Of a stretch of DNA of 64,000 bases, positions 1-11,445 are shown piece by piece. The stretch lies in the NCBI RefSeq assembly GCF_013694365.1, contig NZ_CP059275.1:868001-932000 (forward strand), written 5' to 3'. The position numbers were made by a program, and so were the translations under genes. The notes below the pieces were generated by a model, which worked only from the letters and a program-made list of their open reading frames with translations, made no database searches and was not told the DNA's origin. The DNA is from Limosilactobacillus reuteri (GTDB lineage Bacteria > Bacillota > Bacilli > Lactobacillales > Lactobacillaceae). The stretch's first letter is position 1, and each line of letters starts with the position of its first letter.

Positions 1-306
1 AACACTTTGATCATGATTACTGACGTTCAAGGTAACGCTGTAGCATGGTCTTCAGCTGGTGTTTTAGGCTTTAAGGGAAGTCGGAAGTCCACTCCATTTG
101 CTGCTCAAATGGCATCAGAAGCTGCTGCTAAGCAAGCTATGGAACATGGTATGAAGACTGTTGAAGTTGAAGTTAAGGGTCCAGGTTCAGGTCGTGAAGC
201 TGCTATCCGTGCACTTCAAGCAACTGGATTGGAAGTTACTGCTATTCGTGATGTAACACCTGTTCCTCACAATGGTTCTCGTCCTCCAAAGCGTCGTCGT
301 GTTTAA
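1..306 (+). CDS. rpsK: 30S ribosomal protein S11, 5' truncated by window edge
   Basis: S11 lies on the platform of the 30S subunit, contacting 16S rRNA near the mRNA exit (Shine-Dalgarno) region. The open frame is already running at base 1, so the first in-frame ATG is internal; the family is about 129 residues and roughly the first 28 are missing. The C-terminal part is typical: the [14 protein letters not shown] segment and the basic ending PPKRRRV. The natural next gene, rpoA, is not present; S13 follows instead although it should precede S11, the first sign that gene order is inverted here. Confidence 0.97.
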   Translation, partial: NTLIMITDVQGNAVAWSSAGVLGFKGSRKSTPFAAQMASEAAAKQAMEHGMKTVEVEVKGPGSGREAAIRALQATGLEVTAIRDVTPVPHNGSRPPKRRRV

Positions 307-672
307 ATGGCTCGTATTGCAGGTGTCGATTTACCTCGTGACAAGCGAATCGTAGTCGGCTTAACATATATTTTTGGTATTGGTGATTCTACTGCTAAGA
401 AGATTCTTGAAAATGCTGGTGTATCAGAAGACATCCGTGTTCGTGATTTAACTCCAGATCAAGAAGAAAAGATTCGTGCACAAGTAGATCAAATTCAAGT
501 TGAAGGTGATTTACGGCGTGAAGTTTCAATGAATATCAAGCGTCTTCAAGAAATTGGATCATACCGTGGTATGCGTCACCGTCGTGGCCTACCTGTTCGT
601 GGTCAACACACTAAGAACAATGCTCGTACTCGTAAGGGTAAGGCTGTAGCTATCGCTAATAAGAAGAAGTAG
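307..672 (+). CDS. rpsM: 30S ribosomal protein S13
   Basis: S13 (121 aa) sits in the head of the 30S subunit and forms bridges to the 50S subunit and contacts to P-site tRNA. The start [14 protein letters not shown], the helix-two-turn-helix region and the Arg/Lys-rich C-terminal tail ([15 protein letters not shown]) are all family features. Full length. Natural order is rpmJ-rpsM-rpsK; here it is reversed with no spacer on either side. Confidence 0.98.
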   Translation: MARIAGVDLPRDKRIVVGLTYIFGIGDSTAKKILENAGVSEDIRVRDLTPDQEEKIRAQVDQIQVEGDLRREVSMNIKRLQEIGSYRGMRHRRGLPVRGQHTKNNARTRKGKAVAIANKKK

Positions 673-792
673 ATGAAAGTAAGACCATCTGTTAAAAAGA
701 TGTGTGAGCACTGCAAGATCGTTAAGCGTAACGGTCGTGTTATGGTTATTTGCTCTGCTAACCCAAAGCATAAGCAACGTCAAGGTAAGTAA
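673..792 (+). CDS. rpmJ: 50S ribosomal protein L36
   Basis: A 39-residue protein beginning [16 protein letters not shown]36 is a small zinc-binding protein of the 50S subunit. The zinc ligands of the Cys-containing type are intact: Cys11, Cys14, Cys27 and His33. It fills the 120 bases between S13 and IF-1 exactly from ATG to TAA. Confidence 0.97.
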   Translation: MKVRPSVKKMCEHCKIVKRNGRVMVICSANPKHKQRQGK

Positions 793-1011
793 GTGGCAAA
801 AGCCGATGTAATTGAAGTAGAAGGTAAAGTAACTGAAACTTTGCCTAATGCAATGTTTAAAGTTGAATTGGAAAACGGAGCAGAAATTTTAGCACATGTT
901 TCTGGTAAAATTCGGATGCACTACATTAAAATTTTACCAGGGGATCGTGTTAAAGTAGAAATGTCTCCATATGACCTTACAAAGGGTCGGATTACTTTCC
1001 GGTTCAAGTAG
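793..1011 (+). CDS. infA: Translation initiation factor IF-1
   Basis: IF-1 (72 aa) binds the A site of the 30S subunit during initiation. It is a single OB-fold S1-like domain; the [16 protein letters not shown] and [18 protein letters not shown] segments are diagnostic. GTG start. In the natural spc/alpha cluster it follows adk and precedes rpmJ; both neighbours are present in reverse order. Confidence 0.98.
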   Translation: MAKADVIEVEGKVTETLPNAMFKVELENGAEILAHVSGKIRMHYIKILPGDRVKVEMSPYDLTKGRITFRFK

Positions 1012-1671
<660 letters not shown>

Positions 1672-2988
1672 TTGTTCACAGCCGTCAAAAATACATTCAA
1701 GGTAAAAGATATCCGTAAAAAGATTTTCTTTACATTGTTTGTATTGATTGTCTATCGGATTGGGGCAGCGATTACCGTTCCTGGAGTTAACGCTGCTGCT
1801 TTGCAGGAAATCTCCTCAACCGGTTTAGCATCAATCCTCAATACCTTTAGTGGTGGTGGATTGGAGAATTACTCTTTATTTGCAATGGGAGTTTCTCCAT
1901 ATATTACTGCGCAAATTGTTGTTCAACTATTACAAATGGATATTGTTCCGCGTTTTGTTGAATGGAGTAAACAAGGAGAAGTAGGACGGCGAAAACTTAA
2001 TCAAGCAACCCGATGGTTAACGATTGTACTTGGATTTATCCAATCAATCGGTATTACCGCCGGGTTTAATGCATTGAGTACTATTCGTTTGGTTAATCAT
2101 CCTGGTGTTCAAACGTATTTAACAATCGGTTTAATTTTAACTGCAGGTACAATGTTTGCTACTTGGATGGGAGACATGATTACTGAACGTGGCTTGGGTA
2201 ATGGTGTTTCCATGTTAATTTTTGCTGGTATTGTTGCGCAAATGCCAGGTGGAATTCGTCAGTTATGGGATGACCAAATTGCTGGTGAATCTGGTTCTGC
2301 TTTGTGGATGGGAATTGGATTTGTTACTCTTGTTATTGTTGCAATTTTAATTATTGTAGCGTTTGTGACATGGGTACAACAGGCAGAAAGACGTCTACCA
2401 ATTCAATACACAAGACGAACCACTACTTCACCATCCAGTAGTTATCTTCCCTTGAAGATTAACGTATCAGGTGTTATTCCTGTTATTTTTGCTGGTTCTT
2501 TTATCTCAACCCCGCAAACTATTCTTATGGCTTTCCAGCAAAACCATGGTGGGGATAGTTGGTATCAAATCATGACGACCATTTTTAACATGCAATCTGG
2601 TCCTGGGATCGCACTGTATGTATTTTTGATTGTTGTATTTACCTTTTTCTATGCCTTTGTTCAGGTTAACCCAGAAAAACTTGCTGAGAATTTGCAAAAG
2701 CAAGGAAGTTATATTTCTGGAGTGCGTCCTGGAAAGGGTACACAAGACTATATTTCTTCATTGTTAATGCGATTGAGTACAGTAGGTTCATTATTCTTAG
2801 GATTGATCTCCTTAATTCCGTTAATTGCAAGTAACGTATGGAACCTAAGTCAGTCAATTGGTTTAGGTGGTACAAGCTTACTGATTATCGTACAAATTGC
2901 TTTAGATGTTGTTCGGCAGTTAAACGGACTAACAATGAAGCGCGAATATATTGGATTTATTCGAGAACCTAAAGGAGGAAATGACTAA
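1672..2988 (+). CDS. secY: Preprotein translocase channel subunit SecY
   Basis: SecY (438 aa) forms the protein-conducting channel of the Sec translocon with SecE and SecG. It is strongly hydrophobic with about ten membrane segments; the plug-region sequence NTFSGGGLENYSLFAMGVSPYI and the cytoplasmic loop VNPEKLAENLQKQGSYI are family signatures. TTG start. The gene ends in AAAGGAGG (2971-2978) followed by ATGACTAA, a Shine-Dalgarno for the natural next gene adk, which here lies before it. Confidence 0.98.
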   Translation: MFTAVKNTFKVKDIRKKIFFTLFVLIVYRIGAAITVPGVNAAALQEISSTGLASILNTFSGGGLENYSLFAMGVSPYITAQIVVQLLQMDIVPRFVEWSKQGEVGRRKLNQATRWLTIVLGFIQSIGITAGFNALSTIRLVNHPGVQTYLTIGLILTAGTMFATWMGDMITERGLGNGVSMLIFAGIVAQMPGGIRQLWDDQIAGESGSALWMGIGFVTLVIVAILIIVAFVTWVQQAERRLPIQYTRRTTTSPSSSYLPLKINVSGVIPVIFAGSFISTPQTILMAFQQNHGGDSWYQIMTTIFNMQSGPGIALYVFLIVVFTFFYAFVQVNPEKLAENLQKQGSYISGVRPGKGTQDYISSLLMRLSTVGSLFLGLISLIPLIASNVWNLSQSIGLGGTSLLIIVQIALDVVRQLNGLTMKREYIGFIREPKGGND

Positions 2989-3423
2989 ATGAAGTTAAAC
3001 GAATTGAAGCCAGCTGCTGGTTCTCGTTCTAAGCGTCTTCGTAAGGGTCGTGGACTTTCATCAGGACACGGTTTTACATCTGGACGTGGTACTAAAGGGC
3101 AAAAGGCTCATGGAAAGACCCGTTTAGGATTTGAAGGGGGTCAAATGCCACTTTACCGGCAAATTCCAAAGCGCGGATTTACCAACATTAACCGGAAAGA
3201 ATACGCAATTGTTAACTTGGCATCATTAAACAAGTTTGATGATGGTACAGAAGTTACTCCACAATTATTGATGGAAAGTGGCTTAGTTAAGAACTTGAAG
3301 AGCGGCATCAAGATTCTTGGTAACGGTAAGCTTGAAAAGAAATTAACTGTTAAGGCTAATAAGTTTTCTGCTTCTGCAGTTTCTGCAATTGAAGCTGCTG
3401 GTGGTAAAACTGAGGTGATGTAG
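2989..3423 (+). CDS. rplO: 50S ribosomal protein L15
   Basis: L15 (144 aa) is a late-assembly 23S rRNA-binding protein. The Gly/Arg/Lys-rich N-terminus ([20 protein letters not shown]) and the [17 protein letters not shown] motif identify it. Its last codons contain GAGGTGATG (3412-3420), which would serve as ribosome binding site for secY, the natural downstream gene; secY sits upstream in this window. Confidence 0.98.
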   Translation: MKLNELKPAAGSRSKRLRKGRGLSSGHGFTSGRGTKGQKAHGKTRLGFEGGQMPLYRQIPKRGFTNINRKEYAIVNLASLNKFDDGTEVTPQLLMESGLVKNLKSGIKILGNGKLEKKLTVKANKFSASAVSAIEAAGGKTEVM

Positions 3424-3606
3424 ATGGCTCAAGTAAAAGTTACCTTAATTCACAGTGTTGCCCACCGACAACCTACTCAACGTCGTACTGTTAAGGCATT
3501 GGGATTAGGTAAGATCAATAGCTCAGTTATCTTACCAGATAATGCGGCAACACGCGGTCAAATTTTTAAGATCGCTCACTTGGTTTCTGTTGAAGAAGTT
3601 AAGTAA
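3424..3606 (+). CDS. rpmD: 50S ribosomal protein L30
   Basis: L30 (60 aa), a small peripheral 50S protein. [27 protein letters not shown] followed by the hydrophobic end is characteristic, and the length is normal. In native order it lies between rpsE and rplO; both flank it here in inverted order. Confidence 0.97.
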   Translation: MAQVKVTLIHSVAHRQPTQRRTVKALGLGKINSSVILPDNAATRGQIFKIAHLVSVEEVK

Positions 3607-4116
3607 ATGGCATCATCAGAATTCATTGATCCAACAAAGTTGGATTTAGACGATCAAGTTGTAGCCATCAACCGGATTACTAAGGTTGTAAAAGGTGGGC
3701 GTCGTATGCGTTTCGCTGCTTTAGTAATTGTTGGTGACCGTAAAGGTCATGTTGGTTTTGGTACTGGTAAGGCTCAAGAAGTTCCAGAAGCTATTCGTAA
3801 AGCTCAAGCAGCTGCTGAAAAGAACTTGATTACTGTTCCTATCGTTGGAACTACTATTCCACACGAAGTTATTGGTGTATACGGCGGTGGAAAGATCATG
3901 TTAAAGCCAGCTGTTGAAGGTTCTGGAGTTGCTGCCGGTGGTGCGGTTCGTAATGTTATGGACCTTGCCGGTGTTGCGGACGTTACTTCTAAACGTCTTG
4001 GCTCTAACACACCTGTTAATGTTGTTCGTGCAACATTTGAAGGTTTGAAGCAATTAAAGAACGCTGAAGAAGTTGCAAAGTTACGTGGTGTTTCAGTAGA
4101 CCACTTAGCAGAATAA
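3607..4116 (+). CDS. rpsE: 30S ribosomal protein S5
   Basis: S5 (169 aa) acts in decoding accuracy and mRNA unwinding at the 30S entry channel. The N-terminal double-stranded RNA-binding fold ([19 protein letters not shown]) is followed by the S5 C-terminal domain with [10 protein letters not shown]. The GGRR loop, where spectinomycin-resistance changes arise in other bacteria, looks unaltered. Full length. Confidence 0.98.
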   Translation: MASSEFIDPTKLDLDDQVVAINRITKVVKGGRRMRFAALVIVGDRKGHVGFGTGKAQEVPEAIRKAQAAAEKNLITVPIVGTTIPHEVIGVYGGGKIMLKPAVEGSGVAAGGAVRNVMDLAGVADVTSKRLGSNTPVNVVRATFEGLKQLKNAEEVAKLRGVSVDHLAE

Positions 4117-4473
4117 GTGATTTCTAAACCAGACAAGAACAAGATCCGTCAACGTCGTCATTTACGCGTTCGCGGTAAGATTTCTGGTACTGCGGAGCGC
4201 CCACGCTTAAGTGTTTACCGTTCAAACAAAAACATTTACGCTCAATTAATTGATGACGTAAAGGGTGTGACGCTCGCAAGTGCCTCCACAAATGATAGTG
4301 AAGTAAGTGGAAAGACTAAGACTGAACAAGCTAGTGGTGTAGGAGCATTAATTGCTAAACGCGCTAACGAAAAGAACATTACTGAAGTTGTGTTTGATCG
4401 TGGTGGATACCTTTACCATGGACGTGTTCAAGCCTTGGCTGAAGCTGCTCGTGAAAACGGACTTAAATTCTAA
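4117..4473 (+). CDS. rplR: 50S ribosomal protein L18
   Basis: L18 (118 aa) binds 5S rRNA together with L5. GTG start. The basic N-terminus [26 protein letters not shown] and the end [15 protein letters not shown] are family hallmarks. Confidence 0.98.
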   Translation: MISKPDKNKIRQRRHLRVRGKISGTAERPRLSVYRSNKNIYAQLIDDVKGVTLASASTNDSEVSGKTKTEQASGVGALIAKRANEKNITEVVFDRGGYLYHGRVQALAEAARENGLKF

Positions 4474-5010
4474 ATGAGTCGTATTGGTTACAAAGAAATT
4501 GATTTGCCAAGTGGTGTTGAAATTTCTCAAGATGGTAATGTAGTTACTGTTAAAGGTCCTAAAGGTACTTTATCTCGTGAAATTTCACCATTAATCAAAA
4601 TGACTATTGATGGTAACGTTGTAAAGTTTGATCGTGATGCTGATACTAATAAGTTAAAGATGTTACACGGAACTACTCGTGCTAATGTTAACAACATGGT
4701 TGAAGGTGTTGTTAATGGTTACAAGAAGGTTCTTAAGCTTGTTGGTGTTGGTTACCGTGCTCAACTCAAAGGTAACAAGTTGATTTTAACTGTTGGTTAC
4801 TCAAACCCAGTTGAAATGGATAAGCCAGAAGATGTTGAAATTAACGTACCTGACAATACTACTATCGAATTAAGCTCAATTAACAAGGAACACCTTGGTA
4901 ATTTTGCTGCTGAAGTTCGTGCTGTACGTTCACCTGAACCATACAAAGGTAAGGGTATTCGTTACGAAAACGAACACATTATCCGTAAGGAAGGTAAGAC
5001 TGGTAAGTAA
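4474..5010 (+). CDS. rplF: 50S ribosomal protein L6
   Basis: L6 (178 aa) sits at the base of the L7/L12 stalk near the sarcin-ricin loop. Two repeated L6 domains are visible; the second ends in the signature [14 protein letters not shown]. Full length. Confidence 0.98.
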   Translation: MSRIGYKEIDLPSGVEISQDGNVVTVKGPKGTLSREISPLIKMTIDGNVVKFDRDADTNKLKMLHGTTRANVNNMVEGVVNGYKKVLKLVGVGYRAQLKGNKLILTVGYSNPVEMDKPEDVEINVPDNTTIELSSINKEHLGNFAAEVRAVRSPEPYKGKGIRYENEHIIRKEGKTGK

Positions 5011-5409
5011 ATGTCTATGAGTGATCCAATTGCAGATTTCTTAACTCGTATTCGTAATGCTAACATGGCTCAACACGAATCAGTAGAAGCACCTGCATCA
5101 AAGATGAAGAAGGACATCGCTGAAATCTTAAAAAACGAAGGTTTCATTCGCGATGTTGAATACGTTGATGATAACAAGCAAGGCATCATCCGTGTGTTCT
5201 TAAAGTACGGTAATGACGGTCAACGTGTTATTTCTGGCTTAAAGCGCATTTCTAAGCCTGGTTTACGTACATACGTTAAGTCAGATGCTGTGCCTAAGGT
5301 TCTTAATGGATTAGGTATTGCTATCATTTCAACATCTGAAGGTGTTGTTACTGATAAAGTTGCTCGTGCCAAGAAAATTGGTGGCGAAGTTATCGCTTAC
5401 GTTTGGTAA
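5011..5409 (+). CDS. rpsH: 30S ribosomal protein S8
   Basis: S8 (132 aa) is a primary 16S rRNA-binding protein and, in several bacteria, the translational repressor of the spc operon. The start [16 protein letters not shown] and the C-terminal [20 protein letters not shown] are diagnostic. Confidence 0.98.
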   Translation: MSMSDPIADFLTRIRNANMAQHESVEAPASKMKKDIAEILKNEGFIRDVEYVDDNKQGIIRVFLKYGNDGQRVISGLKRISKPGLRTYVKSDAVPKVLNGLGIAIISTSEGVVTDKVARAKKIGGEVIAYVW

Positions 5410-5595
5410 TTGGCTAAAAAATCAATGATTGCTAAGTGCAACCGTCCAGCTAAGTTCTCAAGTCGTGAATACACGCGTTGTGCACGTTGTGGACGTCCGC
5501 ACTCTGTTTACCGTAAATTCCACCTATGCCGGATTTGCTTACGAGAACTTGCCCACAAAGGACAAATTCCTGGTTTGAAGAAGGCTAGCTGGTAA
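5410..5595 (+). CDS. rpsN: 30S ribosomal protein S14, zinc-binding type Z
   Basis: S14 of the 61-residue zinc type, a 30S head protein. Zinc ligands Cys24, Cys27, Cys40 and Cys43 are present and the end [12 protein letters not shown] is typical. TTG start. The spc operon location identifies this as the main copy and not the longer zinc-free paralog many Firmicutes also have. Confidence 0.97.
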   Translation: MAKKSMIAKCNRPAKFSSREYTRCARCGRPHSVYRKFHLCRICLRELAHKGQIPGLKKASW

Positions 5596-6138
5596 ATGGA
5601 AAACCGTTTGAAAGCTAAATACGAAAATGAAATTCGTCCAGCATTGATTGAAAAGTTTAACTACTCTTCAGTTATGCAAGCACCAAAGATTGACAAAATC
5701 GTTTTAAACATGGGTGTTGGTGATGCAACTACTAACTCCAAGAATCTTGACGAAGCTGTTGAAGAACTCGGCTTGATTTCTGGTCAAAAACCTTTAATTA
5801 CTAAGGCAAAGAAATCAATCGCTGGTTTCCGTCTTCGTGAAGGTATGTCAATTGGTGCTAAGGTAACCTTACGTGGTGAACGTATGTATGATTTCTTAGA
5901 TAAATTAGTTAATGTGGCATTGCCACGGGTTCGTGATTTCCATGGTGTAAGTAACAAGGCGTTTGATGGTCGTGGTAACTACACTCTTGGTATCCATGAA
6001 CAATTAATTTTCCCAGAAATTGATTATGATAAAGTTAACCGAGTTCGTGGTTTAGATGTTGTTATTGTAACAACTGCACAAACTGACGAAGAATCCCGTG
6101 AATTACTTGCTCAACTCGGTATGCCGTTTGCTAAATAA
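5596..6138 (+). CDS. rplE: 50S ribosomal protein L5
   Basis: L5 (180 aa) binds 5S rRNA and contacts P-site tRNA. The motif NVMQAPKI-like segment ([19 protein letters not shown]) and the central [17 protein letters not shown] are typical, and the length is normal. Confidence 0.98.
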   Translation: MENRLKAKYENEIRPALIEKFNYSSVMQAPKIDKIVLNMGVGDATTNSKNLDEAVEELGLISGQKPLITKAKKSIAGFRLREGMSIGAKVTLRGERMYDFLDKLVNVALPRVRDFHGVSNKAFDGRGNYTLGIHEQLIFPEIDYDKVNRVRGLDVVIVTTAQTDEESRELLAQLGMPFAK

Positions 6139-6447
6139 ATGTTCATTAAAACAGGTGATAAAGTTCGCGTAATCGCTGGTAAGGATAAGGGCAAAGAAGG
6201 TACTATTAAAAGGGTACTTGCTTCTCAAAACCGCGTTATCGTTGAAGGTGTAAATATCGTTAAGAAACACCAAAAACCAAGCAACTCAAATCCTAATGGT
6301 GGCGTTATTGATACAGAAGCTGCAATTAATGCTTCAAACGTAATGCTGATTGATCCTTCAACAAATGAACCAACTCGTGTAGGTTACAAGTTCGTTGATG
6401 GTAAGAAGGTTCGTGTTGCGAAGAAGTCAGGTAAGACACTTGACTAA
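6139..6447 (+). CDS. rplX: 50S ribosomal protein L24
   Basis: L24 (102 aa) is an assembly-initiator protein of the 50S subunit. The KOW motif is at the N-terminus ([18 protein letters not shown]), followed by [13 protein letters not shown]. Confidence 0.98.
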   Translation: MFIKTGDKVRVIAGKDKGKEGTIKRVLASQNRVIVEGVNIVKKHQKPSNSNPNGGVIDTEAAINASNVMLIDPSTNEPTRVGYKFVDGKKVRVAKKSGKTLD

Positions 6448-6816
6448 GTGATTCAACAAGAAAGTCGGTTGAAGGTCGCTGATAACTCCGGTGCTCGTGA
6501 AATCTTAGTTATTAAGATTTTAGGTGGTTCCCGAGTTAAAACAGGTAATATTGGTGACATCATTGTTGCTACTGTAAAGCAGGCAACACCAGGTGGCGTT
6601 GTCAAAAAGGGTGACGTTGTTAAGGCCGTTGTTGTACGGACTAAACATGGTATTCACCGTAAGGATGGTTCATACATTAAGTTTGATGAAAATGCCGCTG
6701 TTTTAATTAACAACGACAAGAGCCCTAAGGGTACCCGTATTTTTGGCCCAATCGCTCGTGAGCTTCGTGGAGACGACTTCATGAAGATCGTTTCATTAGC
6801 TCCAGAAGTTCTCTAA
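6448..6816 (+). CDS. rplN: 50S ribosomal protein L14
   Basis: L14 (122 aa) lies at the subunit interface. [18 protein letters not shown] and the [13 protein letters not shown] segment are invariant family features. GTG start. Confidence 0.98.
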   Translation: MIQQESRLKVADNSGAREILVIKILGGSRVKTGNIGDIIVATVKQATPGGVVKKGDVVKAVVVRTKHGIHRKDGSYIKFDENAAVLINNDKSPKGTRIFGPIARELRGDDFMKIVSLAPEVL

Positions 6817-7083
6817 ATGAGTGAAGAACGTAATGCACGTAAGGTTTACCAAGGCCACGTTGTTTCTGATAAAATGGATAAGACTATCACTGTTGTAATT
6901 GATACTTACAAGAGTGCACCTATCTATGGTAAGCGTGTTAAGTACTCAAAGAAGTACTATGCTCACGATGAAAACAACGAAGCTAAGACCGGCGACACTG
7001 TACAAATTATGGAAACTCGGCCATTATCAGCTAAGAAGCGTTTCCGTCTTGTAAAGATTGTCGAAAAAGCTGCTACCCTTTAA
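6817..7083 (+). CDS. rpsQ: 30S ribosomal protein S17
   Basis: S17 (88 aa), an OB-fold primary 16S rRNA-binding protein. [16 protein letters not shown] and the ending [18 protein letters not shown] identify it. Confidence 0.98.
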
Positions 7084-7290
7084 ATGAAAAGTAAAGATTA
7101 TGTACAAGAACTGAATGGATTAACCACTGATAAGCTACTTGACCGTGAAAAGGAACTGAAGGAACAATTGTTTAACTTACGTTTCCAATTAGCAACCGGC
7201 CAGTTGGAAAATACTGCAAGTCTTAAGCAAGTACGCAAAGATATTGCACGGGTTAAGACAGTTCTTCGTCAACAAGAATTAAACAAATAA
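7084..7290 (+). CDS. rpmC: 50S ribosomal protein L29
   Basis: L29 (68 aa), a helical hairpin near the peptide exit tunnel. The [15 protein letters not shown] motif is typical. Its first 11 bases (7084-7094, ATGAAAAGTAA) are identical to the last 11 bases of rplP (7715-7725). Natively the two genes overlap by these bases in the order rplP-rpmC; here they are separated and inverted. Confidence 0.98.
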
Positions 7291-7725
7291 ATGTTAGTAC
7301 CAAAACGTGTAAAGCACCGTAAGGTTCAACGTGGTCATATGCGCGGTGAAGCTAAGGGTGGAAAAACTGTTACTTTTGGTGAATTTGGTTTACAAGCTCT
7401 TGATTCACATTGGATTAGCAACCGTCAAATTGAAGCTGCTCGTATCGCTATGACGCGTTACATGAAGCGTGGTGGGAAAGTTTGGATTAAAATCTTCCCA
7501 CAACTCTCATACACTAGTAAAGGTGTTGGGGTCCGGATGGGTAACGGTAAAGGTGCTCCTGAAGGATGGGTTGCTCCAGTAAAACGTGGCAAGGTAATGT
7601 TTGAAGTAGGGGGCGTTTCTGAAGAAGTCGCTCGTGAAGCTTTACGTCTTGCCGGTCACAAGTTGCCAGTTCGCACTAAGATCGTACAACGTGAGGAAGT
7701 AGGTGGACAATCTAATGAAAAGTAA
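7291..7725 (+). CDS. rplP: 50S ribosomal protein L16
   Basis: L16 (144 aa) organises the A site and peptidyl-transferase region of 23S r[18 protein letters not shown] and the [16 protein letters not shown] motif are diagnostic. The 3' end includes GTGAGGAAGTAGGTGG and then the ATG of rpmC in another frame, an ordinary translational coupling that the window layout has broken. Confidence 0.98.
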   Translation: MLVPKRVKHRKVQRGHMRGEAKGGKTVTFGEFGLQALDSHWISNRQIEAARIAMTRYMKRGGKVWIKIFPQLSYTSKGVGVRMGNGKGAPEGWVAPVKRGKVMFEVGGVSEEVAREALRLAGHKLPVRTKIVQREEVGGQSNEK

Positions 7726-8391
7726 GTGGGTCAAAAGATCAATCCTAATGGTTTTCGTGTTGGGGTCATTCGTGATTGGACTGCAAAGTGGTACGCTGAC
7801 AAGGACTTTGCTGATTACCTTAACGAAGACCTTCGAATCCGTAAGTATATTGAAAAGCGACTTGCTGATGCCTCTGTATCAACCGTTGAAATTGAACGTG
7901 CAGCTAACCGCGTAAACGTATCAATTCATACTGCCAAGCCAGGAATGGTTATTGGTAAAGGTGGTTCAGAAGTTGAAGCACTTCGTAAAGAACTTAACAA
8001 ATTAACTGGTAAACGTGTTCACATTAACATTGTGGAAATTAAGAAGCCAGATTTAGATGCTCACCTTGTTGGTGAGAGTATTGCACGGCAATTAGAAGCT
8101 CGTATTGCTTTCCGTCGTGCTATGCGTGGAGCTATGCAACGTGCTATGCGTGCTGGAGCTAAGGGTATTAAGACTCAAGTTGCTGGTCGTTTGAACGGTG
8201 CAGATATGTCACGGATCGAATCATACTCAGATGGTACTGTTCCATTACATACACTCCGTGCTGATATCGATTATTCTTGGGACGAAGCTAACACTACATA
8301 CGGTGTTCTTGGTGTAAAGACTTGGATTTACCGTGGTGAAGTACTTCCTACTAAGAAGAACTCAAACAATGATGAACAAGGAGGGAAGTAA
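7726..8391 (+). CDS. rpsC: 30S ribosomal protein S3
   Basis: S3 (221 aa) forms part of the mRNA entry channel. The N-terminal [18 protein letters not shown] is followed by a KH domain with the [14 protein letters not shown] loop and a C-terminal domain. GTG start. The gene ends with AAGGAGGG (8378-8385), a ribosome binding site for its natural successor rplP. Confidence 0.98.
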
Positions 8392-8739
8392 ATGGCTGAA
8401 AATATTACGTCAGCTAAGGCTACTGCCAAGATGGTACGGGTTTCTGCTCGTAAGGTTCGTCTTGTATTAGATGCCATTCGTGGCAAGAGTGTTGCCGAAG
8501 CATTTGCTATTTTGAAGTTCACCCCTCGTGGTGCCGCTTCAGATGTTGAAAAAGTATTAAAATCTGCTGTTGCAAACGCTGAAAACAATTTCGACTTAGA
8601 TCGTGCTTCATTGGTTGTAAGTGAAGCCTTTGCTAACGAAGGACCAACTCTTAAACGGTTCCGTCCTCGTGCAAAGGGTTCTGCTTCTCCAATTAACAAG
8701 CGGACTAGTCATATTACAGTGGTTGTTACAGAACGATAG
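8392..8739 (+). CDS. rplV: 50S ribosomal protein L22
   Basis: L22 (115 aa) lines the peptide exit tunnel with an extended beta-hairpin. [19 protein letters not shown] and the hairpin sequence [17 protein letters not shown] are present. The hairpin, where macrolide-resistance insertions occur elsewhere, shows no obvious insertion. Confidence 0.98.
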
Positions 8740-9018
8740 ATGGGTCGTAGTTTGAAAAAAGGACCTTTCGCTGATGCTTCATTACTGAAGAAGGTTAAGG
8801 AGCAAGAAGGTTCTGAAAAGAAGACTGTCATCAAGACATGGTCACGTCGTTCTACCATTTTCCCAAGTTTTATTGGTTACACATTTGCAGTATATGATGG
8901 TCGGAAGCACGTGCCAGTTTACGTACAAGAAGACATGGTTGGTCACAAGTTAGGTGAATTTGTTCCTACTCGAACTTTCCATGGTCATGCTTCTGATGAC
9001 AAGAAGACAGGTAAGTAA
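8740..9018 (+). CDS. rpsS: 30S ribosomal protein S19
   Basis: S19 (92 aa), a 30S head protein paired with S13. [19 protein letters not shown] and [16 protein letters not shown] are invariant family motifs. Confidence 0.98.
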   Translation: MGRSLKKGPFADASLLKKVKEQEGSEKKTVIKTWSRRSTIFPSFIGYTFAVYDGRKHVPVYVQEDMVGHKLGEFVPTRTFHGHASDDKKTGK

Positions 9019-9864
9019 GTGGGAATTCGTAAATATAAAGCAACCACTAACGGTCGCCGTAATATGAACGGTTACGACTTCGCTGAAATCACGAAGACAA
9101 CACCTGAAAAGTCATTATTGGCTCCGTTAAAGCACACTGCTGGTCGTAACAGCTATGGTCATATTACTGTTCGTCACCGTGGTGGTGGTACAAAGCGTCA
9201 ATACCGTATTATTGACTTTAAGCGAATTAAAGATGATGTTCCAGCAACTGTTAAGGCAATTGAATACGATCCAAATCGTACTGCAAATATTGCTTTACTT
9301 GTTTACGCTGATGGTACTAAATCATACATCATTGCACCTAAGGGCTTGAAGGTTGGCATGACCGTTCAATCTGGTCCTGATGCTGATATCAAGGTTGGTA
9401 ATGCTCTTCCTTTAAAGAACATTCCAGTTGGTACTGTTATTCACAATATTGAATTAAAACCAGGTAAAGGTGGTCAACTTGCTCGTTCAGCTGGTGCCTC
9501 AGCTCAATTACTTGGTAAGGAAGAAAAATACGTATTAGTACGTCTTTCTTCTGGTGAAGTTCGTATGGTCCTTGCTACTTGCCGTGCTACTATCGGTACT
9601 GTTGGTAATGATGAACACGCCTTAATTATTAAAGGTAAGGCTGGTCGTACTCGTTATGCTGGTCAACGTCCACACGTTCGTGGTTCTGTTATGAACCCTA
9701 ACGATCACCCACATGGTGGTGGTGAAGGTAAGCAACCAGTTGGTTTACCATCTCCTCTTTCTCCATGGGGTAAGAAGACCGTTGGTAAGAAGACCCGTTC
9801 ACACAAAGCTCGTTCAAACAAGTTCATTGTTCGTGGTCGGAAGCGCGGTCCACATACTCGTTAA
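9019..9864 (+). CDS. rplB: 50S ribosomal protein L2
   Basis: L2 (281 aa) supports subunit association and peptidyl-transferase activity. The RNA-binding and C-terminal domains are complete; the conserved [14 protein letters not shown] segment, whose His is functionally important in the family, is intact. GTG start. Confidence 0.98.
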
Positions 9865-10161
9865 ATGGAAGCACGCGACATTATTTTACGTCCAGTAGTT
9901 ACTGAAGCTTCAATGGCTGGTATGGACAACAAGCGTTACACTTTTGATGTTGATTTACGAGCAACTAAGACACAAGTTAAAAATGCTGTTGAAGAAATTT
10001 TTGGCGTTAAAGTTGTAAAAGTTAACATTATGAATGTAAAAGGTAAGTTAAAGCGCCAAGGTCGTTACGAAGGATACACTAAGCGTCGTCGTAAGGCTAT
10101 TGTTACTTTATCTGCCGACTCAAATGAAATTAAGTTGTTTAACGACAACAACGAAAACTAA
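9865..10161 (+). CDS. rplW: 50S ribosomal protein L23
   Basis: L23 (98 aa) lies beside the peptide exit and is the docking site for trigger factor and SRP. The start [13 protein letters not shown] and the basic loop around [19 protein letters not shown] are typical. Confidence 0.97.
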
Positions 10162-10785
10162 ATGACTAGCGTTAATTTATATAAACAAGATGGTAGCCAA
10201 AACGGTACTGTTGAATTAAACGATGCAGTATTTGGTGTTGAACCAAATGAAAATGTTGTATTTGATGCAATTTTGCGTCAACGTGCTTCATTACGTCAAG
10301 GTACACATGCTGTAAAGAATCGTTCTGCAGTTAGCGGTGGTGGTAAGAAGCCATGGCGTCAAAAGGGTACTGGTCGTGCTCGTCAAGGTTCTATCCGTTC
10401 TCCACAATTCCGTGGTGGTGGTATTGTTTTTGGACCTACTCCACGTTCATATAAGTACAGCCTTCCTCGTAAGGTTCGTCAACTTGCAATCAAGTCTGCC
10501 CTTTCCCAAAAGGTTCTTGATAACAGCTTTGTAGTAGTTGATGCATTAAACTTTGATGCACCAAAGACAAAGGAATTCGCTGATGTTATGGGTAACTTAA
10601 ACGTTGCTGAAAAGACATTAGTTGTTGTTACTGATGACGACAAGAATGCTGCTTTATCAGCACGTAACTTAGCTAATGCTACAGTTGTTACTCCAGCAGG
10701 TGTTAACATCTTGAACGTTGTTGATAACCAAAAGATTGTTATCACTAAGTCAGCTCTTTCTCAAGTAGAGGAGGTGCTCGCATAA
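10162..10785 (+). CDS. rplD: 50S ribosomal protein L4
   Basis: L4 (207 aa) reaches into the exit tunnel and regulates the S10 operon in enterobacteria. The extended loop with [18 protein letters not shown] is intact. The 3' end carries GAGGAGGTG (10768-10776), a ribosome binding site for rplW, the natural next gene, which here lies upstream. Confidence 0.98.
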
Positions 10786-11445
10786 ATGACCAAAGGAATC
10801 TTAGGTAAAAAGGTTGGAATGACTCAAGTATTCACTGACAATGGTGAATTAGTTCCAGTTACTGTTATCGATGTTACACCAAACGTTGTAATGCAAATTA
10901 AGACCGTTGAAAACGATGGTTACAGTGCTGTACAACTTGGTTTTGATGACAAGCGGGAAGTTTTGAGCAACAAGCCTGAACAAGGTCATGCAGCAAAAGC
11001 AAACACGACCCCTAAGCGCTTCATCGGTGAAATCCGCGACGCTGAATTAGGGGACATTAAAGTCGGAGACGAAGTTAAGGCTGACGTTTTCGCAGAAGGT
11101 GAAACTGTCGACGTTACGGGTACTACCAAGGGTCATGGTTACCAAGGTAACATCCATAAGGATAACCAATCTCGTGGACCTATGGCACACGGTTCTCGTT
11201 ACCACCGTCGTCCTGGTTCATTGGGTGCCATTATCAACCGGGTTTTCAAAGGTATGAAGCTCCCTGGTCGTATGGGTGGCAAGACTGTTACCATGCAACA
11301 CTTACAAGTTGTTAAGGTTGATCTTGACAACAACGTATTACTCATCAAGGGTAATGTTCCTGGTGCAAACAAGTCTTACGTAACTATTAAGAACTCAGTT
11401 AAGGCTAATACTAAGAAGAGTCTTAGCAAACAACACAATAAATAA
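10786..11445 (+). CDS. rplC: 50S ribosomal protein L3
   Basis: L3 (219 aa), an early-assembly 23S rRNA-binding protein with a long loop near the peptidyl-transferase centre. The start [15 protein letters not shown] and the loop [21 protein letters not shown] are diagnostic. Confidence 0.98.

Noticed and set aside
3804..4142. Antisense open frames over rpsE, rplV and other ribosomal genes (for example 3804-4142 and 8328-8699 on -)
   Set aside because: They are long only because strong codon bias leaves few stops in antisense frames; no start signal or recognisable protein.
7703..7915. A 70-residue frame overlapping the start of rpsC
   Set aside because: It spans an artificial gene junction and overlaps rpsC in another frame.
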